Below are positions 1-8,347 of a stretch of 51,359 bases of DNA, in pieces. The stretch's first letter is position 1. Every line of letters starts with the position of its first letter. The notes below the pieces were generated by a model, which did not search any database, was not told where the DNA came from, and was given only the letters and a program-made list of their open reading frames with translations. Origin of the DNA: Roseobacter sp. (GTDB lineage Bacteria > Pseudomonadota > Alphaproteobacteria > Rhodobacterales > Rhodobacteraceae); assembly GCA_024636475.1 (NCBI GenBank), contig JAGXHA010000035.1, positions 1 through 51,359 on the forward strand. The letters run 5' to 3'. The position numbers were made by a program, and so were the translations under genes.

Positions 1-678
1 CTCCTGTACCGCAACGGTGCATCCTTGATGATTTAACCAGGTGGCCACGTCGGAGCCTGGGTTTTCGCCGTCCTGCGAAGAGGTCGATATTGGATCAAAA
101 AGAGCGACTGTAACGTCCTGCGCGGCCCGCAGGACCGGAAGTGCCGCACGGACCGCTCGTGCTGCGGGAATACCTGCCTTCCACGCCACCAGGGCTGATT
201 GGGGATTGAGTGCCGCAACGGCGTCTACCGTGTTCAGCATGACCGCTGCCGAGGAGTCGAAGAGAGCAGCGTGAACGATATCGTTGAACAGCCGTTTATC
301 CGACCGCAGATCATCACCGATGATGATGATGTCACAGGTCAGGCCTGCACGGGCCACAGCGGTTTGCATACCCAGAGCCGCGCCGGATATAGCCCTCACT
401 TCAGCGCTTGCTCCCTGATCGACCAGATATTGAGATATCTTGACGCGTTGCGCTTCCAGAGCGGAGTTTGCCTGATCTACATCAGCCTGCCAATTTTCAG
501 GCAGAGAATAGGTGCTGAACGTACCAATGCCCATGGAATATACTGGGATGGGAGGCAATTCGGACAACAACAAGACGATCAAATGAATATTTCTTTCAAG
601 GGCTGTCCGGCTCAGCGTTTCCAGATCTGTGGGCTGTGCGTTTTCCCCAAGAATAACGGTAATTGTTGCGTTCTTCAT
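1..678 (-). CDS. Universal stress protein (UspA family), 3' end beyond the window
   Basis: The reading frame is open from an ATG at 678 down to base 1 with no stop, so 226 codons are visible and the C-terminus lies outside the window. The N-terminus reads MKNATITVILGE, a beta-strand opening typical of Usp folds, and a stretch near residues 127-134 reads CDIIIIGD, like the strand before the nucleotide-binding loop. The usual G-x2-G-x9-G(S/T) loop is not obvious, so nucleotide binding is uncertain. Length above 200 residues suggests a tandem (two-domain) Usp, a form common in Roseobacters. Such proteins are cytoplasmic stress factors. Upstream on the same strand is a decayed ATP synthase alpha remnant. 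Confidence 0.7.
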   Translation of the reverse strand, partial: MKNATITVILGENAQPTDLETLSRTALERNIHLIVLLLSELPPIPVYSMGIGTFSTYSLPENWQADVDQANSALEAQRVKISQYLVDQGASAEVRAISGAALGMQTAVARAGLTCDIIIIGDDLRSDKRLFNDIVHAALFDSSAAVMLNTVDAVAALNPQSALVAWKAGIPAARAVRAALPVLRAAQDVTVALFDPISTSSQDGENPGSDVATWLNHQGCTVAVQE

Positions 679-889
679 GGTGGTGTTCCTTTTGTGCGCT
701 TCAATCACTATGACGTGCTATTGAAACAGCGCATTGATTTGGATCAATTCTGGATACTGAAACTGTGTATCTGAGCAGCGTCCTGATCAGGTACACAAGG
801 TAATCCCCCAAGTAACCAAGGGGTTTCGGACGAATACGACGCTCTGCTCTGCAAGCCCGCGGAACTTGATAGAGGTCAATGCTGTGGGT

Positions 890-1110
890 GAGCGTGATGC
901 CCACCTCGACAGCAGGCTTCTGACCCTGATGGAACAGGGCCGCGTCCAGCACTATCTGCCCGTCGGTGATCGAGATCGGGTTGGTCCGGAGATATTGTAA
1001 GAAATGTCTTCACCACTTGCTGAAGTGCGGTCGTATCCTCCGGCGATTGCTGAGAGTTCTCGGCGCAGTGTCCCCAATTTGAGAGAATGGGCCGGATCTC
1101 TGCATTTGAT
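890..1110 (-). pseudogene. Decayed F1/N-type ATPase alpha subunit (atpA) fragment
   Basis: Read on the minus strand, 990-899 encodes [19 protein letters not shown] followed by [11 protein letters not shown]. This matches the F1 alpha-subunit block around the conserved SITDGQI motif and the following strand. Just upstream, two other frames give [10 protein letters not shown] (about 1035-1005) and GEDISYNI (about 1012-987). These align with the TALP(I/V)VET and GDISAYIPTN stretches that directly precede the block in intact alpha subunits. At least two frameshifts are needed to join them, and the catalytic core and C-terminal domain are missing. The gene is therefore dead. The wording of the block suggests an N-ATPase type alpha subunit, but it is too short to be sure. 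Confidence 0.6.
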
Positions 1111-1288
1111 ATCACCGTAGGCGCTAAGCCGTGACAGCTTATCCGCTGTCACGACTGTTGCGCGGTGCAACGCCGACGTCGGTCAATCTGCGTTGCAAAA
1201 TTCGGTCTCGCGAACCAGTAAGCTCTGGACTTCCCCTGTTGGTGCAAGGTCTGAAGGCATACGCAAAACGGCGGACGATGGAGAAACG

Positions 1289-2584
1289 ATGAGGTTAAGA
1301 TACTGGACAGCTCTTTTGGTCTTCGGCGGCATCGTGTTTGTCGTATCGACGCAATGGGAGAGGCAACCCCGAGATCAGGCCAAACTTTCCGACACAGCAC
1401 CATCACTTCTACCAAGTGGTAACGAGTCGACAGATGCTACGTTTGGAACCGATGATGTGACAACTCCGCCAGTTGCAGCGCGTGCCGATATCCCAACCAC
1501 AGCCGATAACACCGTGACTTGGACGCAAGTCGTAGACACTGGAGACAGTCTTTTGGGGCTTCTTGCCGAGGCCGGCCTCGATACCGGTGCAAGCACCGAA
1601 GTGACCGGTGCGATCGGGTCCGAATACGACCTGCGTCTTCTGAAACCGGGACATAACCTCAAGCTGACAATGTCGCCGGATGGGTTGCCCCGAACTGCCA
1701 CGCTGGAAATCGAAGATGGGACGCTTATTTTTGCGACTTTCGGTGCGACACCGTCGGTTCAAAGGCTGGCACCTAACCTTGATAGCATCCGACGGGCAGG
1801 TGAAACAGCGATTGAAAGCTCCATCTATAAGGCATTGGATGATGCAGGCATTCCGACCAGGTTCGCGACCGACCTCGAGTTGATCCTCGCCGGAGTGTTC
1901 GATCTACGGACAGTTCTAAGTGGCGGTGAGCGCATTCGTCTGCTTTGGCGGGAACACCGATCTGAGGGTCGTGTGGTCGGCGAGCCGACCATAGATTTCG
2001 CGCAGATTGATCTGGCCGACGGCCGCTATGAGCTTGTATGGCCGAATGATACTTCACGGCGATCCATGATTTTCAAGGATGGTCACCTTGTGCAGACTTT
2101 TGTCCAACCGATCCGTGGCGCACGTCTCAGCTCTGCTTTCGGCCCGCGGATGCATCCTGTTCATGGGTATATGCGGATGCACAGCGGCGTGGATTTCGCG
2201 GCCGCACAAGGCGCGGTCGTCGAGACAACACGATCAGGCAAAATCGCGTTCATGGGCGAGCGCAGCGGTTATGGGCGCTTGGTCGAGATTGATCATGAAG
2301 GCGGAATCAGCACCCTCTACGCTCACCTGAGCGCTCTGAACGAGGCATTACGGGTTGGCCAGCGCGTCCCAGCCGGAACAGAGATCGGCCGCGTGGGATC
2401 GACCGGCACGTCAACGGCACCACATCTTCACTACGAAATTCATATCGACGGCCAACCCGTCTCCCCTCTTGCCGACACTCGGCTGCACGGTCCGGACAAC
2501 AGCAAATCACCAGCGGCAGTGTCCCCTCTCCTTGTTGATAGCATGCAACGTGAACTTGACCGACTGCTCGCATCGCGAGGATAG
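1289..2584 (+). CDS. M23 family metallopeptidase (murein endopeptidase-like)
   Basis: A 431-residue envelope protein predicted to cut peptidoglycan cross-links. The start at 1289 is preferred because GGAGA lies 6 bases upstream and it places a single hydrophobic anchor (about residues 4-21, WTALLVFGGIVFVVS) at the N-terminus. An in-frame ATG at 1193 would add 32 unlikely residues. A middle region (about 60-130) has the GDSLLGLL and LKPG pattern of an OapA/LysM-like domain. The C-terminal M23 domain (about 270-400) carries HSGVD (H298, D302) and HLHYE (H379, H381), the zinc ligands and catalytic histidine. All key residues are present, so it should be active. It stands alone, with no operon partners. 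Confidence 0.88.
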   Translation: MRLRYWTALLVFGGIVFVVSTQWERQPRDQAKLSDTAPSLLPSGNESTDATFGTDDVTTPPVAARADIPTTADNTVTWTQVVDTGDSLLGLLAEAGLDTGASTEVTGAIGSEYDLRLLKPGHNLKLTMSPDGLPRTATLEIEDGTLIFATFGATPSVQRLAPNLDSIRRAGETAIESSIYKALDDAGIPTRFATDLELILAGVFDLRTVLSGGERIRLLWREHRSEGRVVGEPTIDFAQIDLADGRYELVWPNDTSRRSMIFKDGHLVQTFVQPIRGARLSSAFGPRMHPVHGYMRMHSGVDFAAAQGAVVETTRSGKIAFMGERSGYGRLVEIDHEGGISTLYAHLSALNEALRVGQRVPAGTEIGRVGSTGTSTAPHLHYEIHIDGQPVSPLADTRLHGPDNSKSPAAVSPLLVDSMQRELDRLLASRG

Positions 2585-2853
2585 TTCGCCATCGTCATTG
2601 GCTTCAAACATCGCCCCTCAGCTCGGTCGCCTCGGGCACCCAACAACCGCTTTAGGGGGAGCGGCATGGCAGCGGCATAACTTTCATTCAATGGCAGGTT
2701 GGGGCGCGTCTTATCTCAGATCAGGTGCTGCTTCCAAAGTCGACATCAGATGCAACGATGCCTGATCAGGCGAGAAGAACAGCCAGACCCCATTATCGTA
2801 TTTATGATCGTCCCGCTTTGACAACCGGAACCTGCAAGATAAGCTACGCCAGT

Positions 2854-3339
2854 ATGGTACAGCTTCTCATTGTCTATCATTCGCGAACCGGCGGCAGTCG
2901 TCAAATGGCCGAGGCGGCTTTTCATGCAGCACGAGAAGAAGTTCGTTCAACACTCAAATCCGCCGCCGACGCAGAGCCGGACGACCTGCTTGCAGCCGAT
3001 GGCTACATTTTTTGCGCGCCCGAAAATCTCGCTGCAATTTCAGGCATCATGAAAGATTTTTTCGACCGGTGTTACTATCCAGTTCTGGGTCGAATTGAAG
3101 GTCGGCCCTATGCTCAGATGGTGTGCGCCGGTTCCGATGGTGAAAACGCAGCACGTCAAACGGCACGTATTGCAAAAGGCTGGCGCCTGCGCGAAGTTCA
3201 AGAGCCACTTATCGTCTGTACAAAATCGCAGACACCCGAAGAAATTCTTGCTCCGAAGACAATTTCGGACGACAAATTGAACTCTTGTCGCGAACTCGGC
3301 GCGGCCATGGGCATTGGTCTAAGCTTGGGAGTGTTCTGA
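2854..3339 (+). CDS. Flavodoxin-like / NADPH-dependent FMN reductase family protein
   Basis: A 161-residue cytoplasmic flavoprotein-like protein. The N-terminus MVQLLIVYHSRTGGSRQMAE is the classic first beta-strand followed by the phosphate-binding loop (YHSRTGGS) that holds FMN. Residues about 55-75 read YIFCAPENLAAISG, the second flavin loop, and GIMKDFFDRCYYP is the usual helix after it. The start at 2854 puts the FMN loop at residues 7-14 as in the family. Longer starts back to 2725 exist but add disordered sequence. The partner redox enzyme and substrate cannot be told from the context. No operon is visible. Confidence 0.8.
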   Translation: MVQLLIVYHSRTGGSRQMAEAAFHAAREEVRSTLKSAADAEPDDLLAADGYIFCAPENLAAISGIMKDFFDRCYYPVLGRIEGRPYAQMVCAGSDGENAARQTARIAKGWRLREVQEPLIVCTKSQTPEEILAPKTISDDKLNSCRELGAAMGIGLSLGVF

Positions 3340-4002
3340 TGCTTGCCTGATTTGGGTCACACAAGCCATCAGTTGTGCTGACACAGTGAATGTCGGCAAT
3401 GCGGACTGCCGCCGCAGCACAGCAGCACCATGTCGAGTGACAGGGCTGGGCCGTTCTTGTCGGTGCCCCGACCATCGACACAAAGGGCTGATCGCGTTGA
3501 AAAGATCTTTGGTTTCAGCCTATCGAATGGGACGATCGCGTTGATTTACTTTGGACATCCTTATGTCAGCCATCTTGTCATCCGTTGGGTGACCCGATCA
3601 GCTTGAGTTTTGCTGATTTCCGGACGATCTGATCGCCGTCGTGCCAAATCGGTTGCTTACAAACATTCCGCGGGTTTCGACCCGACGTGGTCACCCAGAC
3701 GACAAGACAGCGCCATTTTTCCCTTTGAACTTTGCTGGGATCTGAGAACCAGGAACGAACTTTGACAAAAATGGCCGCGCGGTATGATATTGAAAATCAT
3801 TGGAAATGTCCGGTCGGCGCTGTCGCGGCAATAGGCTCGATCAACACGGTCGAATCGCCCTATTTCTTTATAATCTCTTAAATCGGGCTTCATTGTTCAC
3901 AAAAGAGGACGATAATGCCGCGATACTTGCCCAGATGTTGGGAAACTTTAAGTCACGATGTTCACATGATATAACCCCTGATAGAAACTTCAGGAGACAG
4001 TC
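3340..4002. other. Gene-poor interval with a possible transposase scrap
   Basis: No convincing intact gene. On the plus strand about 3470-3545, one frame reads TQRADRVEKIFGFSLSNGTI, which resembles the segment of IS66-type transposases that reads roughly R-x-x-x-(L/I)-FG-x-x-(L/V)-S-x-GTI. It is only about 25 residues long, so this is a weak call. The right part (3700-4002) should hold the promoter of the Hint gene. A minus ORF at 3657-3893 and a plus ORF at 3800-4006 show no family features. Confidence 0.3.
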
Positions 4003-4932
4003 ATGACCGCAAGTTCGACTTACAATGCCGCTGGAGGAACTCTCAAGACCGATGGCACGCTACGGTTTGATCCCAATACCGACCTTGGCACCACGACATT
4101 AACCTTCAATAACGAAAATATTTTGTATGCAACCGAGGTCACCACTGAGAGCGGCACGTCCACGTTCGAAATTATCAGCAGCGGCACGACCAGCAGCGAA
4201 AATAACAACGACTTTTACAAGGACTACACCGAGTTCTCTGCGGATGAACCGACCTCTTACTACGTCATTAAGCTTGAGGGCGGTCAGGAGTATATCTTTT
4301 TCCCCGAAGCGCCCGATGTCGAAGGCGCGGTCGACGAGAATATCCAACTGGTCGAGGGTGTGCCGCCCTGTTTCACCGCGGGCACGCTGATCCTGACCGT
4401 CACAGGTGAACAACCGATTGAAACGCTGAAGGTCGGCGACCGCATAGTTACCCGCGATGGTGGCAGCCAAACTCTGCGCTGGATTGGTCGGAGGCGGATG
4501 AACGTAAGTCCGGCCAGTGCCCCGATCCGCATACTGGCTGACGCACTGGGCGAAGGTGTGCCAGAGCGCGAGGTGCGCGTTTCACCGTTGCACCGGGTGC
4601 TGGTGCGCAGCGCAAAGGCGCAGATGCTATTCGGGCAAAACGAGATTTTGGTTGCCGCAAAGTTCTTGCTCAACGATACCAATATTTTACGCGACAGCAG
4701 TGCGCGGGTCGTAGATTACGTCCATTTGATGTTCGACGATCACGCAGTTGTCTACACCGAGGGCCTTTTAAGCGAGAGCCTGCAGGCCGGCGCTGCCGGG
4801 CTTGCGACGCTGTCGCCCGAAGCGCGGGTCGAGCTGCTGTCGATCTTCCCCGAACTTGCCGAACAGGGAAAGGAGGGCCATGTTGCTGTCCGCCGGACCC
4901 TGCGCGCAAGGGAGGCAGCAGTGCTGAAATAA
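4003..4932 (+). CDS. Hint domain-containing protein (Hedgehog/intein-type)
   Basis: A 309-residue protein with a Shine-Dalgarno AGGAGA 7 bases before the ATG. The first ~120 residues are acidic and Thr/Ser/Asn-rich with no recognised fold and no classical signal peptide. From Cys123 (PPCFTAGTLI) a Hint domain of the Roseobacter type runs to about residue 270: the CFTAGT opening, GDRIVTRDGGSQTLRWIGRR, and the VSPLHRVLV block with the conserved histidine. These domains can in principle self-cleave at the Cys, releasing the N-terminal piece. Whether this one does is unknown. It resembles the Hint half of the large RTX protein ending at 14906, so the two may share an export or processing role. 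Confidence 0.85.
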   Translation: MTASSTYNAAGGTLKTDGTLRFDPNTDLGTTTLTFNNENILYATEVTTESGTSTFEIISSGTTSSENNNDFYKDYTEFSADEPTSYYVIKLEGGQEYIFFPEAPDVEGAVDENIQLVEGVPPCFTAGTLILTVTGEQPIETLKVGDRIVTRDGGSQTLRWIGRRRMNVSPASAPIRILADALGEGVPEREVRVSPLHRVLVRSAKAQMLFGQNEILVAAKFLLNDTNILRDSSARVVDYVHLMFDDHAVVYTEGLLSESLQAGAAGLATLSPEARVELLSIFPELAEQGKEGHVAVRRTLRAREAAVLK

Positions 4933-4943
4933 CCTTATTTCAG
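4924..4943 (+). terminator. Inverted repeat at the end of the Hint gene
   Basis: CTGAAATAA and TTATTTCAG are perfect inverted arms around CC, and they overlap the stop codon TAA at 4930-4932. The real hairpin would be an 8-bp stem with a 4-base loop. There is no adjacent T-run, although a T-rich stretch follows at 4968-4982. It may be a weak terminator or a 3'-end stabiliser. Confidence 0.4.
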
Positions 4944-4988
4944 TAGCCAGCTTTCAATGATGACGACCCTTTTCCCTTTTTGATCCGC

Positions 4989-5255
4989 TTATAGGTGGTT
5001 CTTGGTCGCGACGGGATAAAGCAACGTGTTTTCTAGTTTCTGCACCATCAGACGTGCGAGATCATCATTCTGGTCAAAGCGACACGCAAAACAGATGACT
5101 TTTACTGGCGTAAGGACCTTCTTACCTCGGTAGAGCATTGTCTGGCCTGTCTCGCGCCAAGGCAGATTGTCTGCGGGAATTGCTGGCGACAGATAATTGG
5201 GGTGCTGACCAAACACTCCTGCCACCATTTTCTGGCCGATTGCTAAGCAACACAT
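4989..5255 (-). CDS. Possible small hypothetical protein (88 aa)
   Basis: A minus-strand frame of 88 codons starting at ATG 5255. It is unrecognised. The composition looks protein-like in its second half (TPVKVICFACRFDQNDD, then LARLMVQKLENTLLYP), with an amphipathic helix near the end. A stop lies a few codons upstream of the ATG, so it could also be the tail of a broken longer gene. No ribosome binding site stands out. It sits in a 700-base interval otherwise without genes. Function unknown. Confidence 0.25.
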   Translation of the reverse strand: MCCLAIGQKMVAGVFGQHPNYLSPAIPADNLPWRETGQTMLYRGKKVLTPVKVICFACRFDQNDDLARLMVQKLENTLLYPVATKNHL

Positions 5256-5644
5256 GGCGGCTTTTCGATATCAGATACCGGACGACCGCTTACGCCTTGT
5301 TTTACTTTACGCAAGCGCGCATCCGGGTTCTTTCAAATGCCAAGGTCTTACGCTTTTGCCTTTGTTGCTACGTTAGGGCCGCTGCTCTGTTTATGCAGCT
5401 CTTCCTTGCAGGTTTGATTGTGCGTCTGGTCTGCTTTGGTCCTGCTCACCAGATGCGTTCCATTGTGTCGTGAGCTTACCGACAAGGCCACGTCAGAGCA
5501 TAACGGTCTACACAATGAGCGCCCTGCAGACATCGCGGCTCACTGTGTGCCCATTGATGCACTTCAACAAAAGAGGGCCGGACACATGCAGTAAATTCGT
5601 GATATGCAGTCTAATACTGCACTTTCAGTCAATGCTGACACGTC
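5256..5644. other. Interval without a supported gene
   Basis: Only short plus-strand frames that lack family features or ribosome binding sites. The sequence TGCAGTCTAATACTGCA at 5605-5621 is a 6-5-6 inverted repeat just past the end of the minus-strand MOSC gene and could be its transcript end. It has no T-run. Confidence 0.3.
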
Positions 5645-6217
5645 TCAAAGTTTGATCAGTTGATCCCCAACTTTCACAGTCCCGTCTTGAACGATTTTAC
5701 AAAGAATCCCACGTAGGCGAAAATCGCGGTTTTCGCGCTTGTTGATCCATCGCAGACTATCCTCCCCATACCTGTCACGCCACTTGACGCACGCCGTGTT
5801 GAATTTGTCGCTTACTTCAAGGATCGCCGAACCAGCACTTAACCGCGTTCCCACCGGTAGGTTCGTGGCGCTGAGGTTCATATCAATAACGATAGGGTCG
5901 CCGGGATGGACAGTATTTGTGTGGTCGCGCCAGCACAGATCCATGACCCTTTGTGAGAGAATGGAAACCTGTATTCTGGGGTCGGGTTCGCCGTTAGGCA
6001 GCGTTAACCAAGGCTTCTTGGTCCACCTTTCACCGATGATCCCGTGCTTGACGGTCATATCTAGTGCATCGGGAAACATCCGAAGGCCAAAATCAGGTCG
6101 AAAGCACAACTGACCAATTGTAGCGCCGCTGTTGGGTGCAGCCAAAATGTAATCCAGCTCCGCTTCGCATTCAGCAATTGTTGCGTGTTTGGCGGTTTGT
6201 GGCTCTATCGTTTCCAA
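5645..6217 (-). CDS. MOSC domain-containing protein
   Basis: A cytoplasmic protein of about 190 residues with a MOSC fold, the C-terminal beta-barrel of molybdenum-cofactor sulfurases and YiiM/mARC-type proteins. Visible family features: RPDFGLRMFPDALDMTVKHG near residue 45, GDPIVIDMNLSATNLPVGT in the middle, and a conserved cysteine in FNTACVKW near residue 143, the position usually credited with sulfur or Moco binding. The start is set at TTG 6217 because AAGGAG lies 8 bases upstream. An in-frame GTG at 6289 and ATG at 6265 lack a ribosome site. No Moco genes are adjacent, so the substrate is unknown. Confidence 0.8.
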   Translation of the reverse strand: METIEPQTAKHATIAECEAELDYILAAPNSGATIGQLCFRPDFGLRMFPDALDMTVKHGIIGERWTKKPWLTLPNGEPDPRIQVSILSQRVMDLCWRDHTNTVHPGDPIVIDMNLSATNLPVGTRLSAGSAILEVSDKFNTACVKWRDRYGEDSLRWINKRENRDFRLRGILCKIVQDGTVKVGDQLIKL

Positions 6218-6412
6218 CTTCCGAACTCCTTGTCCAGCTTCACAATTCCTAATTCTGCCTATCATTGTCAAATCCGCTACAAGTTGCACGTTTGTCCAAG
6301 TCTTGCCAATCCGTTCGGACCAAACTTACTGCTGCAGATTGATAACGGAAGGGCAATGTCATGGGTGCAAAGGCGCGCTTTGCAATCATACGAAAGCGCG
6401 CCCCATTCAAAA

Positions 6413-6982
6413 TCACACCTTGAGAGGCGTATCACCGCGTTGCCATGCAAGCGGCTTGAACACTTCATCAACGGGCGTTTCTGCAACGTGATTGATGTAG
6501 TTTGACATGGTTTTCTGCGCCAGACCCAGAATTACGTCCAGCACGGCACGGTGGCCATAACCTGCATCAAAAAAGGCTTTCATCTGGGCCTCGGAGACAT
6601 TGCCACGTTCGCGCACCATCTGAACGGTGAAAGTTCGCAACGCCTCAAGTTTCGCTGAAGGCAGTGGTGCTTCTGTGCGCAATGCCTCGGTCAACGCGTC
6701 AGAGACCTTCATCATTTTTGCAATGCCTGTATGGGCGGGGACGCAATAATGGCACGCGTTCTCGACATTGATGGATTGCCAAACAACAGTCATCTCTTCC
6801 GCATCAAAATCGGTTTCCGTGAAAAGTTTATGAAGCAACTGATACCCTTCGTATGCCTGAGGGCTTTCAGCCAAAACTTTGTGCAAGCCAGGAAGGCGAC
6901 CAAAGGCTTTTTGTGATTTTTCCAAAAGGGGCTTTGAGGCTTCTGGTGCGGTGTCCAAGTCATGGGATGGGAAATTCATCAT
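6413..6982 (-). CDS. Carboxymuconolactone decarboxylase / AhpD-like family protein
   Basis: A 189-residue all-helical protein of the CMD/AhpD family. The redox-active C-x-x-C with its partner histidine is intact in NACHYCVPAHTG (C77, C80, H84), which points to peroxidase-type or thiol-reductase activity rather than lactone decarboxylation. GRLPGLHKVLAESPQAYEGY at 28-47 is the usual N-terminal helix pair. It lies divergently from a TetR regulator, and two operator-like palindromes lie just upstream of its start. It is therefore probably induced when that repressor binds an electrophile or similar ligand. Confidence 0.87.
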   Translation of the reverse strand: MMNFPSHDLDTAPEASKPLLEKSQKAFGRLPGLHKVLAESPQAYEGYQLLHKLFTETDFDAEEMTVVWQSINVENACHYCVPAHTGIAKMMKVSDALTEALRTEAPLPSAKLEALRTFTVQMVRERGNVSEAQMKAFFDAGYGHRAVLDVILGLAQKTMSNYINHVAETPVDEVFKPLAWQRGDTPLKV

Positions 6983-7026
6983 GGGGTATCTTTCATAAAG
7001 TTCGAATAATCACTGTTTATGCTTTC

Positions 7027-7042
7027 TTGAGCGGTCACTCAA
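7027..7042. promoter_or_regulatory. TetR-type operator, site 1
   Basis: TTGAGCGGTCACTCAA is a 16-bp imperfect palindrome between the divergent AhpD-like and TetR genes. It shares the pattern TTGAGC-N2-TC-N2-TCAA with a second copy 24 bp away (centre to centre). TetR repressors of this size commonly bind such sites to shut off both divergent promoters. Confidence 0.75.
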
Positions 7043-7050
7043 GTATATAG

Positions 7051-7066
7051 TTGAGCAATCGTTCAA
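7051..7066. promoter_or_regulatory. TetR-type operator, site 2
   Basis: TTGAGCAATCGTTCAA is the second 16-bp palindrome of the pair, beginning 15 bp before the tetR start codon. The spacer between the two sites contains TATATAG, which could act as a promoter -10 element. Binding here would block transcription of the repressor itself. Confidence 0.75.
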
Positions 7067-7080
7067 AAATTGGTGATTCA

Positions 7081-7653
7081 ATGCCTCGCAAGCCGAACTA
7101 TGACCGAAATGAATTGATCGACCGCTCACGCGACTTGTTTTGGCGGCGTGGGTGGGCCGGAACGTCTCTGAAAGACTTGGAGGCCGTCTTGCAGATGAAA
7201 CCCGGCAGCTTTTATGCAGCCTTTGGGTCCAAGGATGCTTTGTTCAAACTCGCCATGGAAAAATATGCCATGGATGGTCTGGAACGCCTCAAGCAAATGG
7301 CCGAGAAGCTTGGCCCGATCAAGGCCCTCCAGCGCTTTCCAATGATGGCCATCGAGAACGAAGATGCGCCTGCGAAGGCCTGCATGCTATCCAAAACCCT
7401 GCTTGAGCTCCAGGCGCACAATCACCCATTGGCGAAAGAAGCAAACCTGCATCTCTTGAGGATGGAGAGCCATTTTGCAGAGTTGTTTGAACAGGCCCAA
7501 GCCTTCGGTGAAATTGATAGCGACCTTGATCCGCAGGTGCTCGCCCGCAGGTATCAGTCTGACCTTTTGGGACTGCGGGTATCGGCAGAACGCGAGGGTA
7601 TCGACGCAACTGCTATCGCAACAGAGATTGCGGACAGCTTAGCCAGGCTCTGA
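7081..7653 (+). CDS. TetR/AcrR family transcriptional regulator
   Basis: A 190-residue repressor. The start at 7081 (MPRKPNYDRNELIDRSRDLF) is preferred over an upstream TTG at 7051, because that TTG lies inside the second operator palindrome. The helix-turn-helix (about 12-58) includes FWRRGWAGTSLKDLEAVL, then MKPGSFYAAFGSKDALF. This matches the ComR/AcuR-like branch of TetR proteins. The C-terminal ligand domain is variable, so the inducer is unknown. It is divergent from the AhpD-like thiol protein, and the pair looks like a self-contained stress-response unit with autoregulation. Confidence 0.92.
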   Translation: MPRKPNYDRNELIDRSRDLFWRRGWAGTSLKDLEAVLQMKPGSFYAAFGSKDALFKLAMEKYAMDGLERLKQMAEKLGPIKALQRFPMMAIENEDAPAKACMLSKTLLELQAHNHPLAKEANLHLLRMESHFAELFEQAQAFGEIDSDLDPQVLARRYQSDLLGLRVSAEREGIDATAIATEIADSLARL

Positions 7654-7876
7654 CGGAAGTTCCAATGCGCTTTCAACCTTCGTGCGCTTTCAATGAGTGA
7701 TCACCGATCTGAACAACCGCCAGATCAGTTCTCAACCGACCATTCGTGGCATGGCTGAGCCATTCGGCCGGATGTGGGAGATGATCTTCCGACAAATGAA
7801 GCCAAACACTTTACGTTCTCCCAAGGCACAAACCGAGCGGGAAGAATTGCAGCGTTATTTTCAGGCACCAAGGCTC
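7654..7876. other. Intergenic stretch with a short direct repeat
   Basis: TGCGCTTTCAA occurs twice, at 7666-7676 and 7683-7693, just after the tetR stop codon. Plus-strand frames here show no recognised family. Confidence 0.4.
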
Positions 7877-8122
7877 CTATGGAGAGAACCAGTAACCTAT
7901 GCCGTAGATAAAGCTCAAACCAGCAAGCAGCAGAATCCAGTTGTAAAAGAACGACCGGCGTTCGGACACACCAGTTTCGACCGCGTCTCCCGCATCTAAT
8001 TTATCAATGCCGGTTTCGGGATCAGGAAAATGCTCGGATTGCATTTGGATGTATTCCAGCTCGGAAATCGCCGAGCGCGAGGGTCCACTCAATGCATAGA
8101 GCCGTCCAAGGGAGCGACGCAC
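7877..8122 (-). CDS. Possible small membrane protein (81 aa), may be a gene remnant
   Basis: A minus-strand frame from GTG 8122. The N-terminal half is polar (LGRLYALSGPSRSAISELEY), followed by an acidic linker. The C-terminus is one hydrophobic segment, SFFYNWILLLAGLSFIYGIG, that could span the membrane. The family is not recognised. The frame has no ribosome site. Upstream, another frame begins MWVALTTCALACQYQYH, which would suit the start of a membrane protein, so a frameshifted gene is possible. It lies downstream of gdhA on the same strand. Confidence 0.3.
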   Translation of the reverse strand: MRRSLGRLYALSGPSRSAISELEYIQMQSEHFPDPETGIDKLDAGDAVETGVSERRSFFYNWILLLAGLSFIYGIGYWFSP

Positions 8123-8347
8123 GTGGCGACAGGTGATATTGATACTGGCAGGCCAACGCGCAAGTGGTCAGCGCGACCCACATAAAAAATATTCCGGCTT
8201 GGAGCGGTCGCCGTGGCGCTACAGACCGTGCGCGAGGATGTCGCCCGCACGACGGAAATTTACGAACTGAGCCACGACATCGTGCGATCCAAGGTGAACC
8301 TTCCAAAAAAAGGGAGCTGCCCACAAATGACAGCGCCCGACCTGTCT
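8123..8347. other. Spacer downstream of gdhA
   Basis: No supported gene. One plus-strand frame from about 8213 reads VALQTVREDVARTTEIYELS and looks protein-like for 35 codons, but then runs antisense into gdhA. It may be a gene scrap or chance. Confidence 0.25.

Noticed and set aside
3657..3893. 78-codon minus-strand frame
   Set aside because: No ribosome site and no recognisable family; the composition looks random.
5138..5473. 111-codon plus-strand frame
   Set aside because: Cys/Leu/Phe-rich without known motifs and no ribosome site, and it overlaps a more protein-like minus frame.
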